Shown: positions 32,347 to 43,728 of the stretch, one piece after another
Layout: each line of letters opens with the position of its first letter
Numbering within the stretch: the stretch's first letter is position 1
NCBI GenBank assembly: GCA_030248195.1
Contig: JASAND010020615.1
Span: 1-64,000 of the forward strand
DNA: 64,000 bases
From: Trissonchulus latispiculum
Taxonomy: Eukaryota; Nematoda; Enoplea; Enoplida; Ironidae
Direction of reading: 5' to 3'
Notes under the pieces: generated by a model
What the model saw: the letters and a program-made list of their open reading frames with translations, nothing else
What the model was told of the DNA's origin: nothing
Database searches by the model: none
Position numbers and translations under genes: made by a program

Positions 32347-32738
32347 AGTGACTAAAAATAAGAAAAGAAAAAATTTTCCAAAACCTACCAAGCTGTTCTC
32401 CAGAAATCCGCCAAAGGTACTGACTAGAGAGCAAAACAGAATCAAAACAAGCGCGTACTGAAATAACTAAACAATTACATACGTACATACAAAAATAAAA
32501 AGGTAAAATACAGACAAAAAGGGTTAAAATATAATGGTAAAAGTGTAGAAATAAAAGATTACTATTAAATGAAATAAATAAAACGTTAAGCAATAGTACC
32601 GGAGTAATTTTGAATTTTAGTAAAATCAAGGGAAATAATTTTTAAAAGGAGTTTTTATCGTGTAATGTAAATAAGATTCTAGAAATTTTAAAAGAATAGA
32701 ATTCAAGGAATGGTAAATTAACCGGGCAAAAAGATAAA
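32347..32738. other. Intergenic AT-rich spacer between pol and accessory ORFs
   Basis: Very AT-rich, with no coding support. An overlapping minus frame (32321-32629) is hydrophobic by composition only. The spacer separates the pol stop at 32739 from ORF d. Confidence 0.5.
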
Positions 32739-34073
32739 TTATGAATAAAAGGGTTTTAAACGATTCACATTGATCAATTCCGGAGTGGCATCTGAAGGGT
32801 AAGTGGACAAAATTTCTATATTTGTGGGAGAGACCACTTTTGTTATACGAAAGGGGCCTTGAAACATCGGGAGGTATTTTCGGCTTGCCCCCCGGGAAAT
32901 ATTAGCCTGTGAAACATCCTTCCAAACCAACATGTTTTCTTTGTACTCAACAACTTTAGTTTTTGCATCATAATTAGCTCGACGTTTTTCCAAAACTTCT
33001 TGAGTATATTCTTTAAGAATTTGACGAAAATACTGTAATTTTTCACGCAAATCTTCTACGTACGAAGGAGTAACCTCTTTAGCAAGTGGATCTTTCCGAT
33101 TGAGAAAATTTTGAGAGTATAACCGAGGATCTTGACCAAACAAGAGATAATAGGGAGATTCACCGGTGGAGGCATGGGGGTAGAGCGGTAGGCAAACAAA
33201 ACCCACGGAATCAACTCGTCCCATTCCCTATTAAATCCTAAAATTGCTTTCCGTAGAAGCCCCTTTAAGGTTCCATTTAGGCGTTCGCACGCCCCGTTTG
33301 TTTGGGGGTGGTAGGCCGTAGTACGAACCTTTTTGGTTCCTAAAAGTTTACACAACGAGTCCATTAGAGCAGAACAAAAGGGGGTACGCCGATCTGTAAG
33401 AATTTCTCTAGGGGTTCCGTGAACCGCAATAATATCTTCAGCGAAATTTTTAGCAATTGTTTGAGTTTGTTCGTTTGGCATAGGAAAGGCCCAACCCCAA
33501 CGCGTCAAAAAATCGACTACGACCAATACTTTTGAATTCCCGGCAGAAGTGGTGGGGGCGTGCATTACGTCCATGGAGAGCCTCTCGAAAGGGGCTTCTA
33601 CGGGAGTGAAGAAACGCATCCAGGCCTGATTTTTATGATTGTCCTGGGTTGCAAGCAGCACAAACTTGACATAGATCCAAATACCGGTTTACATCCTGAG
33701 TTAAAGTTTCCCAGAAATATTTGCTAGAGATCATTCCCTGGGTACGGTCCCTCCCATTGTGACATCCACCAAACAATGTGTTATGACATTCATCAAATAC
33801 ATACTTTCGACAATCCCTCTGGACTACTATTAATTTCAGGGGATCACGACGTTTGAACTTGTGCCTTCAGTGTAAAATTTCATTTTCAATATAATAATCT
33901 GAGGAAGTCTTACGTATAGTGTATGTTTCCACAGGGTCCTGCGGAAGAATTTTGTCCTGTAAAAATTTCAACATATTCGCAGTAAAAGGATCGGATTGCA
34001 ATGCTTGTTTCCAAATTTCGACTCCGGCCTCGAATGCCAGCGGGTCCTCAGGGCCCTCGTACTCATCCTCCAT
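32739..34073 (-). pseudogene. Ty3/gypsy integrase (zinc finger, DDE core, GPY/F end)
   Basis: Read high to low. About 34073-33670 is the HHCC region (HNTLFGGCHNGRDRTQG, then YLDLCQVC), crossed by stops and a frame change. 33661-33230 is the catalytic core, with the first Asp in LSMDVMHAP, the second in EILTDRRTPF and the Glu in NGACERLNGTLKGLL, so all three DDE residues are present. A frameshift near 33225 leads to the C-terminal part with MFQGPFRITKV and INVNRLKPFYS, the GPY/F module that ends Ty3/gypsy integrases. No chromodomain follows; pol stops at 32739. Integrase would insert the cDNA into host DNA, but the frameshifts make it non-functional. Confidence 0.85.
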
Positions 34074-34192
34074 GTTGGTAATTGCAAAAAGAAATTCCGG
34101 AATTTTAGGATGATCAGCAAAAGAACCAGCTATAGTAGGAGGATTTCGAGACAGTGCATCCGGTGCACCGTTCGTGACGCCCGGGCGCTGAA

Positions 34193-35053
34193 TTACCCGA
34201 AACCGGAAAGAACGCAGAAAAGATCTCCAGCGCGGGCTATTCGTCCAAGGGCAGTTTTTGGTACCACTTGGTCACCCAATATGTACTCGAGAGCTTTATG
34301 ATCTGTTTTGACATCAAATTCATATAGAATCAAATAGTGTTGAAAGTATGAAATTCCGAAGAAAATAGCCAAAGCTTCCAACTCGGTAACATGATAATTC
34401 TTTTCTGCTGTAGTCAGCGCCCGGGTGGCATATGCAACCGGATGGAATTTACCTTGCTCATCGGTTTGTTGGAGGACGGCTGCTATTCCTAAAAAGCTGG
34501 CATCCGTGGCCAAGGTGAATCGCTTTGAAAAATCTGGGTACGCCAATACAGGAGCCGTAATTAATTTCTCTTAGGGTTTCAAACGCCCCTTGACAGGCAC
34601 TAGTCCAAAAAAATTCTGCATCCTTTTTAAGTAAAGAGTTTAGGGGGTGGGCAATTTTAGAAAAATTTGGGACAAATCGTCTGTAGTACCCCGCTAAACC
34701 TAAAAAACTTTGAACATCTTTTACAGTTTGTGGAACAGCAAAGTCCTTAACAACCCGAATTTTCTCCGGGTCCGTGGAGATCCCGGAGGCAGACAAAACA
34801 TGACCCAAAAAGGGCATAGAAGATTTTGCAAATTCACATTTTGACAATTTTAGAATGACGCGCTCTCTTGAACAACGCAGGAGAATTTCAAGAAGTTTGT
34901 CTAAATGATCAATTTGAGAGGCACTAGATATCAAAATGTCGTCAATATAAACCGTGAACCCTTCCATTATACGATCTATAATGCGCTGAAAAGTTGACGG
35001 AGCATTACACAACCCGAACGGCATAACTTTGAACTCATACAGCCCGGAATGGA
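34193..35053 (-). pseudogene. Ty3/gypsy reverse transcriptase (palm to end) and RNase H
   Basis: From the LINE junction near 35053 the frame reads SGLYEFKVMPFGLCNAPSTF, the catalytic YIDDILIS box, CEFAKSSMPFLGHVLS, then FLGLAGYYRRFVPNFSKIA (thumb/connection). After a frameshift near 34560 come the RNase H motifs: FTLATDASFLGIAAVLQQ, NYHVTELEALAI and DHKALEYI. The N-terminal RT with the first catalytic Asp (LDLRSGYHQ-type box) is missing at the point where the LINE is inserted. This enzyme makes element cDNA; the copy is dead. Confidence 0.9.
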
Positions 35054-36137
35054 AAGGGCTCGGAGGGCCGGCCTGGTAACGGGCGGGCGATCTGATCCCA
35101 TCATCCCAGTGGCACCGACCCAGCGCTTGGCTAACCCTGCTCGGGGCCCGCATAGGCCCTCGGTTGGCCAGCGCCGGTGCAACGGTGGCGATCGGCTTGG
35201 TCGGCCGTTTGCCTTCCCCCCGGTGGTTCGACTGGTATCGCCAAAGGACTTTATGCAGTTTGGTGGTGCTTCCCGAGGAAAACCCAAGAGTGTCCAGCTG
35301 GCTACAGTGAATGCCCAATCCATTCGCCGGAACACTGGTGAGAAGGTCCAAACCCTGAAGGAGCTGTCGGTTCGGCAAAGCTTCTATGCCCTATGCCTCT
35401 GCGAGACCCGACTGGCGGGAACCGGTACCCTCGACCTGGAGGATGGCTGGATCCTGGTATATCATAATACCGTGGACGCTGTCTTTTCCGGGGTTGCTAT
35501 CCTCCTCAGCCCTGCGGCTGCTGCCGCCTGGAGAGCGGCGGGCGCACGAACTGTGACGGCGGATAATGGCCGCGCGCTGGCGATCCCTCTGCGGTCTGCT
35601 GGCCGGGAACCTCCCTGGTACCTGGTGGTAGCGTACGCGCCTACAGCCAAAGCCCGGATCGACCTCGTTGACGAATTCTTCCAGTCCCTCTCCTCTGTCC
35701 TGCGTAAAGTGCCGCGCAGGAGCTTTTTGTGGCTCGGTGGTGATCTCAACAGCAGGGTCGGTCGGCGGCTGGACCATGAAGAGGATCTGGTGGACGTTCT
35801 GGGGCCATACGGAGTGTCAGATCTGAGGAACCATATGGGGGTACGCCTAATCCTGTTCTGCCAGCTGGAGGGACTGCAGATCACGAACGGTTACCGGAAG
35901 CTGAACATGTCCCACCTGGCCTCTTGGTTCCACCCTAGATGGGGCTATCCGGGAATGCTAGACCTGTCCCTGATCCGGCGGGAATTCTCGGTCTGCGTTA
36001 GGCAAACAACGGTCCTGCCTTCCCTGGACGTCGGCTCCGATCATAAGCTGCTATCGGTGGTGCTACGCCAGCGCCTGAACCTGACGCTCAATCCCGACCC
36101 TGACGCGAGTCCCCCTGCCAGCTTCAGCGACCGGTGA
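35049..36137 (+). pseudogene. LINE endonuclease (APE) domain
   Basis: An open frame of 362 codons. After a basic leader the APE fold begins near residue 80 (SVQLATVNAQSIRRN, the N box). LCLCETRLAG carries the catalytic Glu, VVAYAPTAKAR follows, then FLWLGGDLNSRVGR (the GDxN box), LDLSLIR near residue 310 and VGSDHKLLSVVL, the final Ser-Asp-His box. The endonuclease nicks target DNA for target-primed reverse transcription. Catalytic boxes look intact but the frame ends at 36137 just before the RT, so the polyprotein is interrupted. The ATG at 35049 lies at the insertion boundary and may not be the original start. Confidence 0.85.
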
Positions 36138-38270
36138 AGATCAACGTTTCCGCCCTCAAGGACCCGGAGGTTCGGGAGCGATACTTGGCGGCTGTCACCG
36201 ACCGGATTGCCGAAGAAGAACCCGATATCTGCCAATTGACGGAAATTCTCCGTCAGTGTGCCGTAGATCAGATTGGAACCAAACCCAGAACCCAGAAGTC
36301 CTGGATGGCTGAAAATCAGACGGAGATCAGACGGCTGGCACAAGAAAGACAGGATCAGTTCAGCCTCTATCAGTCCAGGCCGTCCGTCCGGTCCCGGCTA
36401 CGATATCGGGGAACCCTCCACCGGATCCGGCGCAGGTTCCGAGAAATGGAAGAAGCCTGATTTCTGGGTAAGGCGGATGCTATTGAACGCTGCTGGGAGA
36501 ACCGGAACTCTCGTGATTTCTGTCAGAAGATCTCCGAACTGGCGAGGGAGTTTCCGTCAGGCGGATTGAAGTTCCGATCAATCGGCAGCAGCAACCTGCA
36601 ACTGGAACAGTTTGGAAATCACTTTTCCGGAATCCTCAACATCGCGCGGCAAGTGGACTGGTCTGCTCTACAGGAGCTGCCAAGGTTCACTAACTCGGTC
36701 GATTGGAGTCCTCCTACACTGGAAGAAGTCAGTAGAGCAATCGGTCGGCTGAAAAACGGAAAGGCTGAAGGATTGTCTGGAGTGCCTGCGGAGTGCATCA
36801 AGGATCTCCCAGCGGTCGCAGTGATCCTGCATCAGACAGTGTTGGAACTGTGGAACAATGGTGGCGAAGTCCCTACACTGCCGGATGGGTGGCTGGATGC
36901 GGTTCTGGTGGCCCTGTACAAGAATAAGGGAGCCTTCACGGACCTGGACAACTGGAGAGGAATCGTCCTGTTGGAGGTCTTCTCGAAGGTGGTCAACATT
37001 CTCCTCAACTGGCTGCTACAGGATGTTGGAGGCGAAATCTGGGGTGAAGAACAGCATGGTTTCCGATCGGATCGCGGGACAGTGGACTGCATCTTCGCCA
37101 TCCGGCGGTTGCTGGAGGACTTTGGGGCCACCACTGCGGTTGAAGGGAATCCTGGCGACCGGCTGCACATCCTGTTTGTAGACCTGAAGAAGGCCTTCGA
37201 CTCATGCGACAGAGCTCTGATCTGGGCGCTGCTGGATCGCTGCGGAGTCCCTGCCAACGTCATCGCCCTGGTACGATCGTTCCATGACGGTTTCGGGGCC
37301 AGAGTCCTGTTCCAGGGAGAACTGGGTGACCAATTCCCTATCACCACTGGAGTTCGTCAAGGCTGCTGCTGTGGCCCAACCCTCTGGAACTTCTATTTCT
37401 TCTTCGCGATGGGCCTATGGAGATCCCGCTGCCAGGCGGAAATCCCTAACTTCGGGGTCCGCTTGCAGTTTAAACGGGACCTGAGGACTCGCACGATAGC
37501 AAAACAACGCCAGCTGAAGTCCAACGAGTCGTGCACGATCTGCGACCTTGAATATGCCGACGATACTGCCATCTTCTGCCGGGACAGTGAATCCTTTCGT
37601 CGGTGAGCGGAGATCCTGGACAGATGCATCGGCCGATTTGGTGGTGAAATCAGCCTCATGAAGACTGAATGGATGGAACTACCAGCTGGCGATGACGAAA
37701 CGTCCCTGCAGCTGCGGGGAACCGAGATCAAGAAAGTGATGGAATTCTGCTACCTAGGATCGGTGGTAGGCACGGGGCCGGAAACCCTGTTCGGATGCGT
37801 TTCGGATGGCGGATCAGCAGGGCGTTGGCGGCTTTCGGTAAGCTGCGTGGCGTTTGGCGATCTGGTCTCTCTATTCGGACGAAGGGCAGAATCTTCCAGG
37901 CCTGCATTACCTCCGTAATTTTGTACGGAATTGAGTCCAAAACCATGGACTGGAGTCAGATGAACACTCTCCGGCAGTTCTGGTACTACTGCCTCAAATC
38001 AATCAAAGGACTCCGGCTACACGTGCGCCAGTCAGATCTATGGACAGAATTCGGGGTCTCGGACGTCAGAGACCTAGTCAAGAAGCGGGCTGCTGGATTC
38101 ATGGGCCATCTTGCTCGAATGCCTGCCACCCGAATCCCATTCCGGCTGGCCTTTGGGCATGTGCAGGATCGAAATCCTCCGATCCAACATCGAGGAGAAA
38201 GGAAGAAGATCACTGGATGGTACTCGGAAGTGGCGAGAGCCTTTTGAATGGAGAACCTTCCCGGAGTGGA
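35050..38270 (+). mobile_element. APE-type LINE inserted antisense in gypsy pol
   Basis: A GC-rich, plus-strand non-LTR retrotransposon lies between gypsy linker sequence (from about 38271) and gypsy RT (to about 35053). It encodes an apurinic-type endonuclease and RT in broken frames, listed separately. There is no clear poly(A) or repeat tail. Target duplications are not exact: CCCGGAATGGA at 35043 and CCCGGAGTGGA at 38259 are only a hint. The gypsy sequence expected between the flanks is absent, so insertion was accompanied by a target deletion. Confidence 0.8.
36134..38247 (+). pseudogene. LINE reverse transcriptase (RTE/CR1-like), multiply frameshifted
   Basis: The linker (36134-36460) and RT proper (36566-37606) are in different frames. 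RT boxes: IGRLKNGKAEGLSGVPAECI, NWRGIVLLEVFSKV, EEQHGFRSDRGTVDCIFAI, FVDLKKAFDSCDRALIW (first catalytic Asp), TTGVRQGCCCGP, and CDLEYADDTAIF (YADD catalytic box). A stop at 37604-37606 and another frameshift near 37790 interrupt the tail. The tail still shows EFCYLGSVV, TKGRIFQACITSVILYGIE and RAAGFMGHLARM, as at the C terminus of RTE-like ORF2 proteins. It ends at the stop 38245-38247. Clade assignment is tentative. Confidence 0.85.
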
Positions 38271-38641
38271 GGGTCCCCCATACGTGCATCGACCGCAATA
38301 CGCAAATCACGTGCAAATTCGTCTAAATGAACTTGAGCTGGAGTAAAAATGTTAAGATCACCCAAGACAGGTTCTCGAGCGGAATAATCCCGCACGGGAC
38401 TAACCGACCCAAATATAGTTGCTTGGGGAATAGTGACAGGAGACGGAGTTGGATTAACCATTAAAAGTTCGAAAAAATTTTCCAGAATTTGAACCACCCC
38501 AGCATAAGGTAAGACCTTATGTTCAGATAATAAAGATTTCACGGGGTCGAAAAAGCACAATGGGCCCCGAACAGTAGAGGAGGTCCGCGCCTGAGCCCAA
38601 ACCTCCGAAGTGGGGGGTACTACTACGTCTACTGCCATCAC
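38271..38641 (-). pseudogene. Gypsy protease-RT linker
   Basis: Continues the minus-strand pol after the protease in a different frame: SEVWAQARTSSTVRGPLC, then VTIPQATIFGSVSPV and AQVHLDEFARDLRIAVDA. These resemble the variable connector ahead of gypsy RT. The reading ends where LINE sequence starts (about 38270). Nothing corresponding to the RT N-terminus remains on either side. Confidence 0.6.
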
Positions 38642-38659
38642 TGCCGGAGTTTCATCACA

Positions 38660-39700
38660 CTAATTTGCTAGAAATTCAGAACGAATATCAACTGCAGAAA
38701 GTAAAGGGTGGCGAATGCCTTGCATATTAACTTCGTTAGAGGAAAATAGTAAGTCCCACTGAAACATTTTCATGAAATCCGTACCAATTAGCATGTCGCG
38801 ATAAAATTCAGGTGCCATATGAAAAGACCAACCGTATTCTTTGCAACCCACCGTAAAAATAACAAAAACTTTGGCTAAAATTTTCAGGGGAGCATTATTC
38901 GTCGTGACGGCAGTGATGGGATCAGGGTGGTCAAAACGGACCTCCGCCCCACCAGCCAAAATTCTTTGTACTGTTCGGGGAAGAAATCGACGCCCCGGAA
39001 TCTATAATTGCTAAAATTTTTGCGGTCCCAGATGTTACTAAGATGGCGGGCATATTATCCGCTGCCGCAAGTACCTGTTCGGATTCAATTCCCGCGGAGG
39101 CCCCCGGAGTCACTGCTACGGATGCTAAATGGCCTGAAACAAGATTTTCTTTGTTTTGTGAGGTGTCAATGACGGTGGGGGGTTCCGTTTCAGTAGCCAC
39201 TGAAACACTCTGTGCCTGTGGGGGCTGGGAAGGGGGCATCCCCCCGAGAACCGGAGAAAAACTCGCAGCCCAAGTGGGAGGTGGATGTTTTTCAACGAAC
39301 ATAATGGAGTCATATTCCGATTGATTTGGACATAAACGTTTTAGCAGAAGTGCCATTTCACGCATTTGATTAGACAAAGCATGGTGATATTCTTGCATAA
39401 AGTTATACGTATCCCTTTGAATTGCCTGTAAATGAGTAAGATTATGAAGTACTTTAGTAAAAACATTGGATAATTGGGCTTTTGACATTGACAAATCAAG
39501 GTGTTGAGAGTTAAGCTCAGTAGAAATTGAAAGCGCCTTCGGACTAGACTGGAGGGGCCCTTCCCCCCACGGAGCACAGCCGCCACCCGGCCGAGCTGAC
39601 ACCATAGCCACTTGAAAGTGACTAAACATTTGATTTGCTTGTTGTAAAGTTACTCCGGTGGAAGAGGGGGCCGACCCACCCGGGGGGAGCAGCTTGAGCC
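38660..39700 (-). pseudogene. Gypsy retropepsin-like protease
   Basis: The upstream part (39700-39010) is low-complexity, then NMPAILVTSGTAKILAIIDSGASIS holds the DSGAS active-site triad of aspartic proteases. A frameshift near 38960-39005 leads to the rest of the fold, including YRDMLIGTDFMKMF, equivalent to the second conserved (I/L)-(I/L)-G-x-D block. It stops at 38660. Retropepsins act as homodimers to cut Gag-Pol. The catalytic Asp is present; the frame break is inactivating unless bypassed. Confidence 0.75.
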
Positions 39701-42700
39701 CCCACTCCCGAATCCGACGCAGGTACGAAATTTTGTGATAGATCCGGAACACCCGCATTTGCCATGGCAACTGTACGTTGATAAGGGACTGGAGTAGTAT
39801 TTTGAGTTTGGGGTGGGGTAGGGTGAACGTTTTGAGCCGGAGCGGGGGTTGCCTGTTGATGCATAGAATTAAACAGAGGTTGAGGAGTTGAGGATGGAGC
39901 AGAAAATTGAGGTAATTGAGGGTTAGACTGAATAAGAGCATTTTGTGTAGGCGGAGGGGGTGGAGTATAGTTTACAGGTTGATAATACTGTGGTTGATTT
40001 GTTTGCCCCTGATAGTGAGGGGAGTAGGGCATCCGATTATAGGAAACGTGGTCAACTCGTTCCGGGAGAGAGCGGTTTTTATAGTCGGGAGGGGCTTTTG
40101 AGGGGAATCTTTCCCAGCATTTTTCGGGCGGATGGCCTCGCTTTTTACAGTATCTGCAGGGGGCGGAAAATTTCTTACGTTTCTCTTCGTCCCATTTGGC
40201 TAAGGCTTCCTGGATGTGTTGTTCGAACCAGTCCTTCATCTCTCGGAAGCCAAGGCGGGAAGCAGCGACCTCTAGATTTGATTGAGAAGTAGGATCTGAA
40301 GTCTTCTGGTTCTGAGGTTTTTTATCAGAACCGCCTTCTTCAACATAGTAGATAGGCAAATCGTATGATAAAGTGTCGCCCTCCGGAGCCCTGGCTTCTC
40401 AAGACTCCAGACGGTCGATGATGCGACGCACATCCTGCATGGTCGGGCGTTCATGCTGGTAAAGGGAGGCCAGCGCAAAGGCGAACTTGTCGTGGACTCC
40501 GGCAAAAAGTTGTTGAACACACTGCTGTTCCCTTTCCTCTTGGGTGTCCCACAGGTCGAGAGCCATTGCTTGCAGTTCTGATATATAATGACTAACTGAT
40601 TCATTATGAAGTTGTTTTCGATGAGCAAAAGCTGAAAATCGATCACGTAAGGAAAGTTGAGGTTTTGGGAATTGGGATTTTATCAATTCGGGAAAACCTG
40701 TATATGACTCTACGACCTGTGGGCCACAACGGGAGGCGAAAATTTGGGCTTTTCCGGAGAGTTTATTCCAGAGAAGCCGCCCCCACTGGTTCTCCGGGAC
40801 CTCATGAACTGCCACGGCCGATTCGAATTGAGGGAGCCAATCCTCGACATAAGCATATTTGGGGTCGTAACGAGGGACGAGTACGCATAAAATATTGCCC
40901 TTCCGGATATTGTTCATTGGGTGGCTGGTAGCGGAGTTGGGGAATTTGTTGTTGTCCATGTTGGTCAGGAGCCGCAACTTGAGCCCCTTCGTACAAATGT
41001 TGTCCATAAGAACGGGGTGAATCGGAAAATACTGAGGGTCCTGGTTATTTACAAAACTGTACTGAGTTGTTCGATTTGGAGAAGCTAGGGGAGGGTTTTG
41101 GGTACTAGGGTGCGGAACTTGTAGGGGAGGGGACGAGGGTGGCTGTGTGTGATGCAATTTTTGTGCAGAAGGGGCCCCTGCACAAACTGGAGTACAATGT
41201 ACCGAAATATGGGAGGGAGCCGTAGCTCGATTTGGTAGGGGGCTCCCATATTGGTCACGCGGAATGACAAACCCGCCTAGATGGGACGACTGGGGGGCTA
41301 GGGATTTTGTTGGCGGTACGTACGTATATCCTTGAAAATCTGCCACTGAGGCCGCTGGAATGCTATGTGGAATTTGGGTATTTGGTAGGTAGATGGGCCC
41401 TGGGGGGTGGTGCCCCCCACCAAAATTCTGCTCCATATACGATGTGGGGGTATTGTGATTTGAGCCCTCCCCTTCGGGCAAAATACCCGAATTTTGACTA
41501 TGAGCTGAGTTATAGACGGACCCGTTTTCTGAACAAACAACGTTTTTTCCCAAATTTTGTTGGAAATTTGGTCCTGTAGAAGGTGGAGGGGTCCCGTTAT
41601 CGACCTGCCGGGAGAGTGTCCCGGCAACACCGGACGGAACCAAAGTATTTTGCCCAAAAATTTTGTTGAAAGTTTGAACTCGTGGGAGGGGGCGCGGTCC
41701 GTTTACGACCTGTCGGGAGAGTGTCCCGACAACGTCGAACGGAACCTGGGGAGACCGGAGAGAGTACGTACTTTGGGGGGGGAGGAGCCTCAGCCCCAGC
41801 TTGAGATAGTTGAGGGGGTAATAATTTAGAGGGAGGGGTGAATTTTGAAGTTTTTGGGAAAGGGGGGTCCCTCTCCGGCTTGCCTGGACAACGGCCCAGG
41901 CACACCATTAGGGGCCGCCCCATTTCCCAATCCCATAGCTGAAAGAACACTTTGCATACTCTGAACAACGTCAAAACGAGGTGAAATAAAATTGTCGAAA
42001 TCCTGACGAAAATTTGAATTTTCAGAATTTTGTCTCGCAGGGTTTTTAGGGGAGGGAGTAAGTATATTACCCACCCCTGTGACAAAATTTTCGGTTGGGG
42101 GACAAGCAAATTGGGAAACAGTCTGAGACGGGCCAGAAAGTGGTCCCCCCAATACCTGTACCGTAGTTTCTCTCCGGTCTATATAGTGTTCTCCCCCCAA
42201 ATTTTGCCCTACGGGTTCCCCAACAGCTGGAGATCCCCAAGCACTCATTAGAGCCCCCGAAAGTTTATTTCCCCCCTGGATTTTTCACCCAATGACCGTC
42301 TCGAGCAGACTGGCTGCGCCTATTCCTAGGTGGAGTCGGGGGTCGGAACGCACCCCGAAAAATTGGGGGTGGGGGGTTCAGAATTTTGGGGGTGGGGAGG
42401 TTCGAAATTTTGGGGGTGGGGAGGTTCGAAATTTTGGGGGTGGGGAGGTTCGAAATTTTTGGGGTGGGGGGGGGTTCGAAATTTTGGGGGTGGGGGGTTT
42501 CGAAATTTTGGGGGTGAGGGGTTTAGAATTTTGGGGGAGGGTTCAGAATTTTGGGGGTGGGGGGTTCAAAATTTTGGGGGGGTTCAGAAAATCGTACCAT
42601 TGAATTTTGTGGCGCGGGGGGGGGAGAGATCAAAACTTGTGGGGGTGGGGGAGGAGGTGGATTTGAACTATATGGGGTGTCGGATTTTGTAAATTTTGGG

Positions 42701-42886
42701 GTGAGATATTCCCCCCGTGCTGTCGACCCCCCAAATTTGTAGGCGAGTTTTGAAAAAATGTCGATTTAAAAAACTATCTGAGACCTCCGGCGCCTGTGAA
42801 TTTGGAGGTAATTCCGAAAAAAGACGAGCTGTTTCCTCTCGAATTCTTTTCCAATAGCGAGTAAGCGGGCGAGACGAATCGGACAT
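39700..42886 (-). pseudogene. Gypsy Gag with CCHC knuckle (frameshifted, long)
   Basis: ATG at 42886 (MSDSSRPLTRYWKRIREE), 26 bp after the PBS. A very long proline/glycine-rich N-terminal region, crossed by frameshifts and a tandem repeat, precedes the capsid-like retrotransposon gag domain at about 40830-40400: WLPQFESAVAVHEVPENQWG, then RDRFSAFAHRKQLHNESVSHY and CVQQLFAGVHDKFAFAL. The next frame (40359 down) has CRYCKKRGHPPEKC, a C-x2-C-x4-H-x4-C nucleic-acid-binding knuckle, then a Pro/Gln-rich tail. Gag packages the element RNA. The span of about 3.2 kb is long for the family, and the copy is broken at several points. Confidence 0.8.
42340..42595. repeat. 24-bp minisatellite inside gag
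   Basis: Tandem units of GTTCGAAATTTTGGGGGTGGGGAG and degenerate derivatives. The unit is a multiple of three, and on the gag strand an exact unit reads as the octapeptide LPTPKISN, so clean units preserve frame and extend a proline-rich tract. Later units vary in length (20-27 bp) and would break the frame. Confidence 0.75.
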
Positions 42887-42895
42887 GCTACTCTC

Positions 42896-42913
42896 CTGAA
42901 AGAACGGTCGCCA
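42896..42913 (-). promoter_or_regulatory. Primer-binding site of the gypsy element
   Basis: On the minus strand TGGCGACCGTTCTTTCAG starts two bases after the LTR terminus TTTACA. A PBS beginning TGG directly inside the 5' LTR is where a tRNA 3' end primes minus-strand DNA synthesis. The matching tRNA was not identified. Confidence 0.65.
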
Positions 42914-42915
42914 GT

Positions 42916-43198
42916 TGTAAAGATTTGAGTTGTCTCAATAAAGATAGAATTTAAATAAAGGAAGATTACTAGGTCCTAGAGTGTGTGCATGTCAATTCGT
43001 CCCTAACTCGCTTACCCTAAACAACTACGAAACGCGAGTTTACTTTTTCTTTTAAACAAAATTACGAGAGATACAAAACTTCAAAACTTTGCATAATAAT
43101 AGAAACTTTACCAAAATACAACAATAGCCACCAATAATAATCAATACCAATTCAAAGGGACAATGGAATCCAAAAGATAACTGAATTGGGGACCCCAG
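42916..43198 (-). repeat. Gypsy 5' LTR, inner part
   Basis: The plus-strand end TGTAAAG (42916) abuts the PBS. The LTR is interrupted at 43198/43199 by the plus-strand LTR element and appears to resume at 46661-46800, ending CCCACA. Spliced together, the LTR would be about 423 bp with TG...CA termini. Its terminal third resembles, in the opposite orientation, the U5 part of the nested element's LTR (CTTTATTGAGA and neighbouring blocks), so the two families are related. Confidence 0.6.
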
Positions 43199-43524
43199 TG
43201 TAGAATATTTCCTTGATTTTACCCTAAAATATTCAAAAGTGGGTGCTAACTTTATGAAAAATCAATCTAAATTCTACTGCTGTGTACGGTCCAACGCCGT
43301 ACATAGCTAACTCATTTTCTCTTTCATTTTGAGCGCAAATTCATTCAGTCTAGATTCAAATCTCGTATCAACTGGTGGTTTGGGCGCCCACTTATTTCTC
43401 TGCTACCGTGGGTGTCCAATTCGAGTTTGGTTTGGGGGTCATCTCCCCGCTTTCACTCCCCCTTTGGGTGTAAGGTTTGTTCGTGTCTTGTGTGAAACTT
43501 TGTGAATTTAAATTTTATGCTTGG
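43199..43524 (+). repeat. Truncated 5' LTR of the nested element
   Basis: Matches 46086-46410 with about one difference noticed (AACTCATTT against AATTCATTT). Similarity stops sharply after TTTTATGCTTG, marking the deletion breakpoint. Confidence 0.85.
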
Positions 43525-43728
43525 GGCTGTGGCATTGACGCCTCTGTTCTCAGAAATTTGTCTCCAAGAGAACGCAACCAGCGACTTCGCAAGCCACCAG
43601 GCAAAAACTGGATGGGCAAAATTTGTATGATTGTACGCCGCGAACTTTTCCCTACCCTTTACCATGATCTGAACGTCCGCGAGTGTGACCGCCGCCTGCG
43701 GGAGGCAAAAATGTTGGCTCGTCAGTAA
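43525..43728 (+). pseudogene. Coding tail retained in the nested LTR element
   Basis: An open stretch ending at the stop 43726-43728: NLSPRERNQRLRKPPGKNW, then ICMIVRRELFPTLYHDLNV and RECDRRLREAKMLARQ. It is strongly basic and presumably the C terminus of an element protein. I do not recognise it. An in-frame ATG lies in the LTR but cannot be original given the deletion. Confidence 0.4.

Noticed and set aside
34976..35378. Minus-strand N-terminal extension of the gypsy RT frame
   Set aside because: This part is antisense LINE sequence read through by chance; gypsy similarity starts only at about 35053.
43198..43199. Inverted LTR arrangement produced by autointegration
   Set aside because: The CCAG duplication and the PPT before 46086 explain the structure as a separate plus-strand element inserted into the gypsy LTR.
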